A DNA stretch of 64,000 nucleotides from assembly GCA_004335835.1 (NCBI GenBank), contig RWJK01001708.1, forward strand, positions 47,111 to 111,110, written 5' to 3'. A program made the translations under genes and the position numbers. The DNA is from Scenedesmus sp. ARA3. Taxonomy: Eukaryota; Chlorophyta; Chlorophyceae; Sphaeropleales; Scenedesmaceae. The first letter of the stretch is position 1. The number at the start of each line of letters is the position of its first letter. Positions 20,886 to 31,900 of the stretch are shown piece by piece. The notes under the pieces were generated by a model, which had not been told where the DNA came from, searched no databases, and saw only the letters and a program-made list of their open reading frames with translations.

Positions 20886-22568
20886 GCAGGCTTGCAGCCA
20901 GGTGCAGCTGCCTGTCCCATGCATTAAATAGAGTTGCAGGAAGCACAGTGTGCAGGTCGCATCAGCTTCTCTCAGCTTACAGCCTAGGGTCAGCAGTCAA
21001 TAGCGCCTTTTGGCAGGACAAGAAACCGCCAATGACGTGCTTGCAAGTCTGTGAACTGTTACACCAGCACAGCACACATTCAGGGTTGCACTGGCCTCAG
21101 AACTCTGCAGACTCCTGCAAGCAATGGCGACAGCTCTCTCTCCTGCACACCCAGCAGAGGTTCCGAGCACACCCACCCACCAGCACACAGCAATACCCAC
21201 TGCTCCCAAAAACCGCTTCCAAAATTGCTGCTGACAAGCACCGACCTCTGCACCTACCACCAGAAGCAAGCCCTAAACAAAATAGATATATAGCGACTCT
21301 TCCTGTTCAGCATGCGCCATGGTGTGCCGCTTTGCACAAAAAGGCAGCACTGTGGGCTCTCTTTCAACCAGGCCTGCCAACAAGGAGCATAGCATGCAGA
21401 TCAACTGCATGCGCAACAAACCTGTCATCATGATGACATCCGAAAAGTCAAGCTGCGGGCGCATTCCTGCATGCGTACACCAAATCCCACACAACAATAA
21501 CATCAAAAGAACGATGCAGCCAGCACTGTCACATCAGCATGCATGCAGTACAGCCAAAGCTCCCAGTTATCAGCAAGGCACGCCTGAGCAAAAGGCAGAC
21601 CTGTGTCAACTGCAACTGCAACACCCAGCAATACGAACATAGATGCGTGAGAGCTGCTCTGCACGAATCAGAGCCACCCATCAACAGCTGTCACATGTGC
21701 ATGCACAACTGTCAAACGTGATGCATTCAGCACACCACCAAGAAAGCAGCCAACAGCTGCAAAACCTCCTTGTGATGCATGCATTGCCTGCTGTAGATAC
21801 AGAACAAAACAGCTATGCAACACACCATGGGTAACGTACCCGCTGCAGTGGCAGCAGGTGAAAGCTGCCGGCACGTCCTATGCCGCCCGCTGCCTGCTGC
21901 TGCACACCGCCAGCAACATCACCACAGCTGTTGTAAACCAGCACATGTGTCCAGCTCAGTAGCTGCACGATGCCCTGCACACCGGCGGCGCAGCCTCGCT
22001 CCCTGAAACTGGCACAGCGCTCCCGAATGCACACAGGTAGGCAGCCAAAAATTGCTGCAAGCTGGACGCTAGGCCGCAGCTGTGCAGACCACAGCAACCA
22101 GCACCTCCAGTGCTTGGCACAGGCTGCATCAACCCACAGTGTGAGATCTGTGCCGCGACAATAGATGCTGGCTGCTACACCTGCGCTGTTCTGCACCAAA
22201 CTCATGTGGTGCAACAGGTGTTCACCCTAGTAGCACTACCAACCGCAATACGGGTGCACGTGAGGAAACAGCAAGACAGCTGATTGCAACCAGGCGCAAA
22301 TCCACTGCTCTGGTTGCTGATGTGCCACTCCTTTGACACCTAGTGTCGCGAGACAGCACATCCTTCGTGCAACCACGCGCGATCAGTGCCGTTGCCGCAT
22401 GCAGCAGCAAGCTTAGTAGCTGCCAGATACACTGCGCCTTGCCTCAATAGCCCAGCTGCGCTGTACATCACATGTGCTCACACTGTCCAGCCACAACATG
22501 ACACACACCTGCCTGTGTGGTTACCTGCCACCTACGCTCCAGCTACAGTTGCTACAGCCAACTGCGCC
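20886..22568. other. Intergenic stretch, nothing recognisable
   Basis: About 1.7 kb between the upstream block of the secreted-protein gene and the stop of the VTT gene. Plus-strand frames (for example 20948-21433) have no domain or plausible start context. No RNA gene or repeat was seen. Confidence 0.45.
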
Positions 22569-24498
22569 TCACTGCGAGCTGTCTGTCTGCTCCGGCGCTG
22601 GCACCTGCCCTGGCTGCGGCAGCAGCTGCTGCTGCTCTGCCGCCTGCTTCGCTGCTGCTGCCGCTGCTGCCTCCTGCTCCTGCTCCTGCTCCTGCAGGGC
22701 CTCTCTATCTGCCTCCTCAACTGCCTGCTTGGCCAGGCGGCCCACAAAGCCGAGTGCAATTGCTGTTGCGCCGAGTGCGAGTGCCACCTGCCAGGTCTCA
22801 ACGCCCAGGCTGCCCTCACCCTCCGACAGCACTGCCTTGCCCACATGGCCTGCACACACACAGGACAGCAGTGTGTAAGATTATGTTTGATGCTTATGGA
22901 ACAGTGTGTTTGGCATGTGTTGATACTTGCTCAACCCAGCTTTTCATGTAGACTTTGGCAAACATAACCACTGTGCGCACCTGCTGTCACATATGCATAT
23001 GTGCCTGGCAGCATGCCCAGCCAGCTTCCCAGCACGTAGCTACCCAGACCAGTGACATAACACAACTTCATAACACATTTTTGCAATTAAACAACATATC
23101 TCACCTGCTGTAACATACGCATATGTGCCTGGCAGCATGCCCAGCCAGCTGCCCAGCACATAGCTGCCTAGGTCAACGCTGGTCAACGCTGGTCGAACAT
23201 AAAATAACTTGATAGGTAGCTGACGCATCTCACCTGCTGTCACAAAGGCGTAGGTCCCCGGCAGCATGCCCAGCCAGCTTCCCAGCACATAGCTGCCCAG
23301 GTCCGCGGCTGGTCAACGCTGGTCAAACATAACATGCTTCAAAGATAGCGACAATGCTCACCTGCTGTGACATACGCGTATGTCCCTGGCAGCATGCCCA
23401 GCCAGCTGCCCAGCACGTAGCTGCCCAGGTCCACAGCTGGTCAACGCTGGTCAAACATAACACGCTTCAAACATAGCGGCGGTGCGCACCTGCTGTAACA
23501 TAAGCATAGGTCCCTGGCAGCATGCCCAGCCAGCTGCCCAGCACATAGCTGCCCAGGTCAACGCTAGTCAAACATAAAATAACATGACAGGTAACTGACG
23601 CGTCTCACCTGCTGTAACATAAGCATATGTCCCTGGCAGCATGCCCAGCCAGCTTCCCAGCACATAGCTGCCCAGGTCAACGCTGGTCAACCCATACAGG
23701 TAGTTGGAGGCAGCCAGCGGCAGCAGCGGGCTCAGCCGCAGCAGCGTGACAAACTTGAGCCCGTTGCGCGAGATGGCTCGGTCGATGGCAGCAAAGCGCT
23801 TGTTGCGGCCAGCCAGCTTCATAATCTGCGGGGCGCGAATGGGTACAGATGGCAAATGCGGCAGAAGGAAAATGAACGAGCGGTGCAAGCAAGGCAGCGG
23901 CTAGCAAGCGCTTGTTGCGGCCCGCCAGCTTCAAGATCGGCGGGGTGGGGACCGAAATAGGATAGCAACTGCGGCAACAGGAAGCTGCCAGACATGCACC
24001 GCTAGCAACCGTTTGGCAACATTGCACAGCAACATTAACCACCTACCAACAGCTACATCACTACAATGCTCAGCAATGGCTGTGCATGAGTTGAATCAGC
24101 AGCACTGCTGCTCTCATTCAAGACCTGGCCACGCGCACCTTGTCGCGCGCTGCGTATCTGGCGATCAAGAATGCGATCGTTGCTGCCAGTGTTGCGCTGC
24201 ATGACACAATGATGGTGCCCGGCACAGGCCCAAAGATGACGCCTGCTGTCATGGTCAGCGGGATGGCTGGCACGGCCAAGACCTCAAGCCCCGTGTACAC
24301 TGCTGCGTATGCAACGTAGCCCTGCAGGAGCGGAAGTACAACGCACCATCAAGCAGTCAGCAGCGCAGGTGTGAAAGAGAGTGCATAGGGTGGGATAGAT
24401 AGGTGCATGGCATGGAGCTTGTAGACGCCTGCAGCAGGCTGCTGCTATCTTGAAGCCGGCCGCTGCGCTGCTGCCAATTCTACTTGCATCCCAAGTCC

Positions 24499-24534
<36 letters not shown>

Positions 24535-25161
24535 CAAGAATACTACCACCCTGACACAGCCACGTTGTCTCCGCAGCAATCAGATGCAGCAGCTGCTTGC
24601 ATTGCAGCTGCTTTTCTCCCTGCTGCAGGCACTCACCCAGACTCCCCAGTCGTCCACTGCCTGAATGAAAAAGTCCAGAAAGTGCTTGATGGCATCCCTG
24701 AACACATAGCCGCCACCCAGCAGCACAGCAATGCCGCCAACCACTCCTATGGTTGCTGCCCAGCCTGCAGCGCCTGTTGCTTTCGCGTCCTCGTCCTCTG
24801 CTACTTCTATCGCTAGCGACTGCAGCAGCGGATCGTCCTCTGAAGGCGGCTGCGCTGCGGCTGCTGTTGCTGCGCTGGCTGCTGTCATTTTTGGTGCTGA
24901 TGCTGTGCTTGTGCTGACTGAGGAGCCTGGGGCTTTGCTGTTGCCGTTTTTGGGCCTGCTGTAGCACAGCACAGCAGCGGGGCGGGAACGCACGCTGAAG
25001 GTGGTGAAGCTAGCAGAGCGCTGGTTAGAGCAGTTATCTGCCTGCCGCCTTTGCGTTATTTTGTTGCTGAGGGTTGAATGCAGAGCTGGAGGTGGTGATG
25101 AGCTGCTGGTTGGACTGAAGGAGGGTTTGCATGCGGCAAGCAGTAGCTGTGCTGGCCCCAT
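22569..25161 (-). CDS. Plastid-targeted VTT-domain (TVP38/TMEM64, SNARE-associated) membrane protein
   Basis: Exons 25161-24637, 24321-24139, 23825-23609 and 22849-22569; the phases close to 401 aa. The N-terminus is rich in Ser/Ala/Arg without acids (chloroplast transit-like); an in-frame ATG also exists at 25293. A TM segment (AATIGVVGGIAVLLGGGYVF) precedes the VTT domain. The domain begins with LEVLAVPAIPLTMTAGVIFG and GPVPGTIIVSCSATLAATIA, then ARYAARDK, the loop RFAAIDRAI, LLRLSPLLPLAASNYLYGL, and YVLGSWLGMLPGTYAYVTAG. Exon 4 adds one more helix (VALALGATAIALGFVG) and a Gln/Glu/Ala-rich tail. VTT proteins act in membrane remodelling or lipid scrambling; plant and cyanobacterial members are often plastid-associated. 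The intron between exons 3 and 4 is filled with copies of the end of exon 3. Confidence 0.9.
22979..23698 (-). repeat. Six-copy array of the VTT exon 3 end (one real, five intronic echoes)
   Basis: Copies begin on the plus strand at 22979, 23102, 23231, 23359, 23487 and 23607 (the last contains the real exon end), giving spacings of 120-129 bp. Each spans about 70-95 bp: exon coding sequence (VLGSWLGMLPGTYAYVTAG) plus the G|GTGAG or G|GTGCG donor. Differences between copies are nearly all at third codon positions (GGC/GGA, TAT/TAC, GTT/GTG/GTC, CTG/CTA); one Tyr-to-Phe change is visible in the copy at 23231. Units 23231 and 23102 are joined by an unbroken reading frame. Confidence 0.9.
23825..23945 (-). 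repeat. Acceptor-side echo of VTT exon 3
   Basis: Exon 3 starts at 23825 (IMKLAGRNKRFAA). About 110 bp upstream in the intron, around 23,900-23,945, the start recurs (ILKLAGRNKRLLA) after a C-rich tract, but its AG acceptor is lost. Confidence 0.75.
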
Positions 25162-28100
25162 GTGCTCCACATGCATGTCATGGACAGCATGCACAGCAGT
25201 GCTGGCAGGTTTGCTGCTGCCAAAAACGGCAAAGAAAGCTCGAAACTGCTGCATACCTATCACCGAATGAAGAGGGGCTGCCGCTGCTGGCAACCTTTGG
25301 GGCTATACGATGAACAGCAGGCAAGCGCCCATATGGCCGTGTGGAGAGCCCGGTGATGCAATGCCGCTGCAATTTGCATCAGTTGATATGAAACAGTGGT
25401 AGTCAAGAGATGGAACGAAGCGAGATCGTGGCTGATTTGGCCAAAGTGCCTAGTGAAGCATAGCTCTACCTTGAGGTCTCCAGCGCCCAGCGTCTGCGTG
25501 CTTTGCTGATGTCTGCTCCCCAGCATCATTGGCCAGCAAAGTTGTGCCTTCTACTGCTCAAGATCGGGCCTCCCCCCAGCTGAATCAGCGAGAGACAGCA
25601 AGAATGCCGATGTTTTCCGTTTAGATGGACTTCAAGCTCTGTCTTTCGATGAATTCAACGGGTAAACAGGCAACAGGTGACTCGGCGCGTGATGCTAGAC
25701 AGCAGAAGCCTCTACAGCAGGTCAGCTTGCCAGCTCTTGCGGCTAATTTTCAAAGGCTGCTGCAAAGTTCATGCCACAGCTGCAGCCACCCCCTCAGTAT
25801 TGGAGCTGTCTGCGGGGGCACTCGCGGGAGTGACACCAGCTTGCATACGTGGAATGTTAGCCAGCATACCGGCCTCATAAACGAAACTGGTACGTCTGAC
25901 CCTCAATAGGGTGATTTACTTATTGTGCAGACTTGTCATAGGCTGCTGAAGCTCTGGAGTGTGCGCTGTGAACTGGTGGGCGTTATCGCTGTGGCCAAAC
26001 CGATTTCGTCGGGCGACCCAGCAACAGCTGGTATACTTTTACTCTAAATATTCATTGAGAGGGCAATGCAGGTTGATTCCACTATCCTGCAGGCCCAGTA
26101 CGAGCACTGGTGTGGCACATCATACATCAAACCAGGGAACACTGTTGCGGCTGAGCCGCTGCGGCAGGTGGCATGTAAACAATGCACAAGAAAACCAACA
26201 CAGTGCCGCACCATCCTGCAAGCCGTGGGAATCTCAACGGGCATGCGCTGATAATCCAGTCATTGTGTGCACAGCACGCATCTGCTCTGCGATATCGCTG
26301 CATATCGATATGCAGCAACACGGCTTTGTCCGATGTTGTCATGCTGCAGCCAGAGCGAACGCTGGACAGCAGGGCAGATCCCCACGCTGTAGAGGGAAGC
26401 GACACGCAAAGTGGCACAAAACTCAAGCATGCTGTCCTGACAGGCCATATCCCTGCCACGCACCGTAGCAGTTCACCTTGCGCTAGGGCATTTGTGCATG
26501 CTCCTGTAGCAGCCAACAACAAATGCTATGCAGTCGAACTGTGAACTGCAATCAGAATAACCCCTGGCAGAGCTTTTATTCCCTGCTGCCACCTGTCGTG
26601 TATGTTTCAGTCGTGTACAAGCAAACATGACAAGCACCGCCATAGCATGCAATCATGGACACGTCAGAGGTAGGGGCGACGTTCAACAGAAACCTTCTGT
26701 GAAGCTGTGGATCAAACCCAGGATTTGTATACATAACCGCAATGCAGGCATTCCTGCATACGTGTATCGCTTGTCAGGGTGCAACGGCGAGGCAAACACC
26801 AGCCGCACCCACTGCCAACCTGTGACAGCGGGCCTGGAACGGAAATCGATGTGAACCAAAACAGCTGTGACTCTTCCTGCAACGTGATAGAGCAGTAGAA
26901 GTTCACAGCCGACTATCTCCTGGCAATGCGTTCAGAACTCAAAAGCGATGCGTATGCACAAGGGCCGCAGATGCAGCTGCGTGCACTGAGCATGCTGCAG
27001 CGTAGCTACGCACTCGGTGCTTTGATGTTGCCGTGCCTGATCTCCAGATGGTGATGGCCTCAGAACAACAAGGTGAAATGCACACCATTTGTTTCAACTG
27101 CTGGGGGGCCGCCTGGCATCAACCAGGCGCAACCACACTAGTGACCAGCACCCAGAGCAGCAGGAGCACCCCACAGCAGAACAAGCTCAAGGTGGCACCT
27201 TCACCCATGCACACAGCACAGTATGCAGGCCACAGCGCCTGCATGCCCTGTGCAGCAGCTGCAATGCCGACCCATATCTTCTTTTTCAAGCTAAACAGCC
27301 AAAAAAAAACATGTCTGGGAGCACCTCCGCAATCACTGCTTTCAACTGTACTCAGAAACATGGACAGCACATCAAGACACATGCCGAGCCCTTCACTAGC
27401 AACGTCAGCCACAGCCGGTACCAGGCAAACTGGCCGCACAGCATGTGCCATAAGCTGAGTTATGCACTGTATACCAGCTGGCCCGGCAGCTAGTGAAGGG
27501 AGCAGCAGGCTCTTGAGAGTGCAGCATACATTCATAGATCCTAGTTTGTATACAGCGTCCATTAAAACCATGTCGGAACCTGCAGCACTACTATGCAGGT
27601 GACATGTCATGCTCTTCAACGAACGGACATCACAAGGGCCAATGTCACACGCAGCTCTGGAAACAAGCAGCTCTGGCATTGCACACAGCGTGCTATTGAC
27701 TGCACCTTTCCTCAACGCATGGCAAACATGGCAAACCACAAAGCAGGTCAAGAACTGCAGACACACACAACGCCATCGCAGGCCGATGGGGTTGGCCGCC
27801 TTGCAGCTCTGCATCACGACAAATGACAAAATGCAAACAGATGTTGTTGCACAGCGTGCATCAAGCTGCCACACAAAATGGCCACCGCCTCTTGCTGCTA
27901 CAATGCTTTGCAAGCAGCCGCAGCAGTACCATGTTACACGCAACAACAACAAGCGTCCATGATGCAGCAGCAGCCCAAACCAAAACCAGACGCATAGGAT
28001 GACTCAGCGTCAAACGGCCCAACATGGTACAAACAAGCCATACACATACAACACAAAATGAACGCTGACTGCCATTACACCATCAAAGGAAGCGCGTCTT

Positions 28101-28738
28101 CCTTTACAACAAGCTGACTGCCATTCCACCATCATACAGCCGCCATGCACCACACATCCTTCCAGTCACCCCTGCCAGCGCCATCGACAGCACCAGCGCC
28201 ACCACACAAATCACGCTTGTGTAGTTTGTTGTTGCTGTGAGAGTGTGACACCACACACGGAGCTGCTTACTGCGCCAACACAGGAGTGCCAGCTGCGATG
28301 CATGCAACACCACCATGCCGACACACGAGTGCCAGCCACAACACATGCCACACATTCAGGCAGCAAGTCCAGAAGCCGTTTTTCCGCTTGGCCGCCCTCC
28401 AAGGGCTGCTGCCACAGCAGCACTAGCTGCTGTGCCAGACAGCCCACCTTCAAACACGCAAAAGCATGCCTCCTACGCACACGACAAGCCCATGTTCCAA
28501 GATAGTTTTATCCATGCAATCCTTGCGTCAGCTGCCAGGCGCGCAGCACCAGCAGCATGTGTGCTCCACACCCTGCCAACACGACAGCCGCCCTTGACAC
28601 CAAAAAGCCATTACCCCTGGCTGCATGTCACAACAAAATGCAGCCAATCACACCAGCAAAAAGCACGTGGCTCGTCACAACAGCCTGACAAACATCGCAT
28701 CAACAAAAGCAAACGCGCGCCACAGCTGCTTACAAGCC
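25162..28738. other. Intergenic stretch, nothing recognisable
   Basis: About 3.6 kb upstream of the VTT gene and downstream of the cryptochrome. A 277-codon minus-strand frame at 27119-27952 is the longest open frame; it is Cys-rich with no domain and no homologous neighbour, so it is not annotated. No RNA gene was seen. Confidence 0.45.
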
Positions 28739-28975
28739 ACCTCACTGCCTGGGCCGTGAGGATGCCTCCAGCTGCAGATCCTGCAGCCTCGCAGCCACTG
28801 GCAGCCCACTACAGCCACACAAACACAACACGTCGCCGCTCGACTAATTACAACACATGTATAAGAAATAACATGTCATAACATGTCATAACACACCCGT
28901 GCCATGGCTGCTGCCACCTCACTGCCTGGGCCGTGAGGATGCCTCCAGCTGCAGATCCTGCAGCCGCGCAGCCTC
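28739..28975 (-). repeat. Stop-codon echo of the cryptochrome 3' end
   Basis: The last codons and stop of the cryptochrome (28919-28973 region, encoding LQDLQLEASSRPRQ) recur nearly unchanged at 28739-28795, 178 bp downstream. Between them lies a minus-strand TGTAA (plus 28848-28852), the usual chlorophyte polyadenylation signal, so the copy probably falls at or beyond the mRNA end. Confidence 0.8.
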
Positions 28976-31900
28976 AGCCACCAGCAGCAGCTTCTCATCA
29001 CCCCGCTGCTGCTGCTGCTGCTGCTGCTCGACCTGCTGCATCACATCATCCTCGCCAATGCTCTCCACAGCGCCATCTTCCAACGCCCCTGCGCCAGCTC
29101 CACCCTTGAAATGGGAGCAAGCAGTGCTCAAGCTTGCAGCAGGCCGGGCAGCAAACCTCCTTCCATGCATCTGCCTGCCAGCATGATACCTCCGTGCCTG
29201 CTGCTCCTCATCTTCCTCATAATCATCATCCATCATGTCAGCATCCTCATCATCACCAGCGGCAGCAGCAGCAGCAGCATCAAACCGCATTCGGCCGCCA
29301 AACTCTCCTCCTGCAAGCAGGCCATCTGCACCCACGCCGCCGCCTGCACTAACTGACGGCACCACAAGAAGCTCGCTGCTCTCAGCACGGCCGCCGCCGC
29401 TAGACCCTCCACCCCCAAATGCACCAGCCCCCAGCTGCTGCTGCAGCTTGAAGCGCTTTCCCCCAGACCCTGGCAGCAGCTCGCTGCTGTCTCCGTCTTC
29501 AACCTCCACCTCACACTGCTGCTGCTGCTGCTGCTGCCAGCGCAGCTCTTGGCTGCCGGCAGCGCTGCTGCTCTCATCCTCCATCAGAGCAGCACCGTTA
29601 TCTCCACTCTCGCTATCAATCTGGCTGTAACTCAGCTCCCCATCACCAGCAAACGTCCCACCAGACAGCTCGCCGCTGCCGCCGCTGCCCTGCCGCAACC
29701 CGCGCTTCGCGCCGGCAGCAGCAGCAGCCGCCGCAGGCCCCAGCAGCAGCTGCTGCTGGCCCATGCGGCCGCGGTACAGCCCGTAGAACCGCCCCATGTG
29801 GTCAAACCCTGTGCCATCTTGCTGCTGCATGGAGGGGCCCCACATGGGCCGCTGCTGCGCGGAGTGGCGTAGGGATAGCGGGTGGCCGGTGGCGCTGTGG
29901 ATGTAGAGTGGCGGCAGCTTGTCGCGCCAGGAGGAGGGCTCCAGCTGGGAGGCTGCCAGGAAGCTGGACATGAGGCTGGGGTCGGTTGGGGGCCTGCAGG
30001 ACAGGTGGCATAAAGAAGGACAGGAATTAGCACAGCGAGCAACGGATGCATGACATGAGCAGCAGCCAGGAAGCTGGACATGAGGCTGGGGTCGGTGGGA
30101 GGCCTGCAGGACAGAACAGAAGGCACAGAAAACAGGAGTCAGACAGTGAGGCGAGAGTGCAGCAAGTTAGCTGGGTATGCATACAGGCTCCAGCTGGGAG
30201 GCTGCCAGGAAGCTGGACATACAACGGGGGCCTGCAGGGCAGGTCGTGATCAGCAGCAGGTCAGCAGTTGTGAAATGCCTGGTGCGAGAGCTGACGGCAC
30301 CCACCTGTACGGCTCCTTGTGTGGCGTGAGGCTGTAGCCCGTGCCGCTGCTGCTGCCGCTGCTGCCGCTGCTGGGCGCGCAGCGCTCCACGACTGCTGAA
30401 GCCAGCGCCACTCCCTCCTTGGCTGCATCGGGCGCGATGATGGGCCAGGGGTAGTTGAAGCCCAGCTCAACGCCTGCGGTTGTGGCGTTAACAAAGACAG
30501 TGCATTCGGCTTGTGAGCTTGTGGAATGCAGACGCAACATAAGCATGAGCAAGTGCTGGGAGACCACGTGTGTGCAGCTGAGAAGCAGCAGTAATGATGG
30601 GCCAGGGATAGTTGAAGCCCAGCTCAACGTCTGCAGCAGGTGTGATGAACAAGGTGTACAGCGGCGATCATTTGAGCATGAGCAGTGAAGACTGTTACAT
30701 ATACGATACAACCAGCTGGGAAGCAGGATCACCAATGAGCCTGCGGCGAAGCACAAGACTACAGACATGCACACAACAAAACACACACAACATACGACAC
30801 TGCAGTAGCAGCAGCAGCAGTCTCACCTGCGTCCTCCAGCACCTCTGGCGGTGCCGCCCACGGCTGGTGGATGAACTCGTTGGGCAGCTGGCTCAGCACG
30901 GGCAGCCAGCGGCGCACGTAGTGGCCGTCAGGGTCGAAGCGGCGCCACTCCTGCTCCATGTCAATCATGTAGCTGAAGGGGTGCGCGTCTGCAAAGCGGC
31001 ACAGGGCGACAAGGACGTGTGTTGTTGAGAGACTAGGCGGATGTGAGGCATGCAGATGCTTCATGTTGATCGTGTAGCTGAAGGGGTGCGCTTCTGCAGG
31101 ACAAGGAGAGCAACAAAACAACAAAATACATATGTCAAACTGCATGAAAGAGAGCGACCAGCAGACATCAGGTCAGGCCATGCAGAGGTGCGAGCTGCTG
31201 AGTGCTGGGTGAGCCTGCACTTGCCCAGATACACATCCCTTCACGGACAGTTGGCGCATGCACACAACCAAGCGCGTTGCTCTCTCTTCTGCAGCAACTA
31301 TGCAGCACTTTAACCATTAAAACTAATTTTGAAACACGACTGTGCTGAGCGTCGCACCTGAGAGGCAGCCGCTGACGTACTGCCAGCCCAGCGCGTCGCA
31401 CTCCAGGTCAGCATCTTGCAGCTAGCCATGATGTACATATAGTGCAAAACCACTGTTACCACCGTGTTACAACCGCACCTGAGAGGCAGCCGCTCACGTA
31501 CTGCCAGCCCGGCGCATCACACTCCAGGTCAGCGCCTTGCAGCTAGCCATGTTATACATATACTGTAAAACCACTGTTACAACCCTGTTACAACCCACGC
31601 ACCTGAGAGGCAGCCGCTGACGTACTGCCAGCCCAGCGCATCACACTCCTCGTCAGCTCCTTGCAGCTAGCCATGTTGTACATAATGTGTGAGAATCGCT
31701 GTCAAAACCCTGTTACAACCCTGTTACAACCCTGTTACAACCGCACCTGAGAGGCAGCCGCTGACGTACTGCCAGCCCAGCGCGTCACACTCCAGGTCAG
31801 CGTCGATCTGGCAGTCCCACAGGTGCTTCAGCCCCCACTGCCAGGGCAGCAGCAGGTGCTTAACCATGAAGTGGCTCGCCACCACGCGCACGCGGTTGTG

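Noticed and set aside
23240..23575. VTT echoes as alternative exons
   Set aside because: Most copies lack a usable in-phase acceptor directly upstream, so they are listed as repeats and not as exons, although alternative use is not excluded.
22979..23698. CRISPR-like array (regular roughly 128-bp period)
   Set aside because: The repeats are 70-95 bp of exon coding sequence with similar spacers derived from one intron, and the locus is nuclear eukaryotic DNA.
27119..27952. 277-codon minus-strand open frame
   Set aside because: Cys/Val/Leu-rich with no domain, no signal-peptide logic and no splice context; it looks like chance in a stop-poor region.
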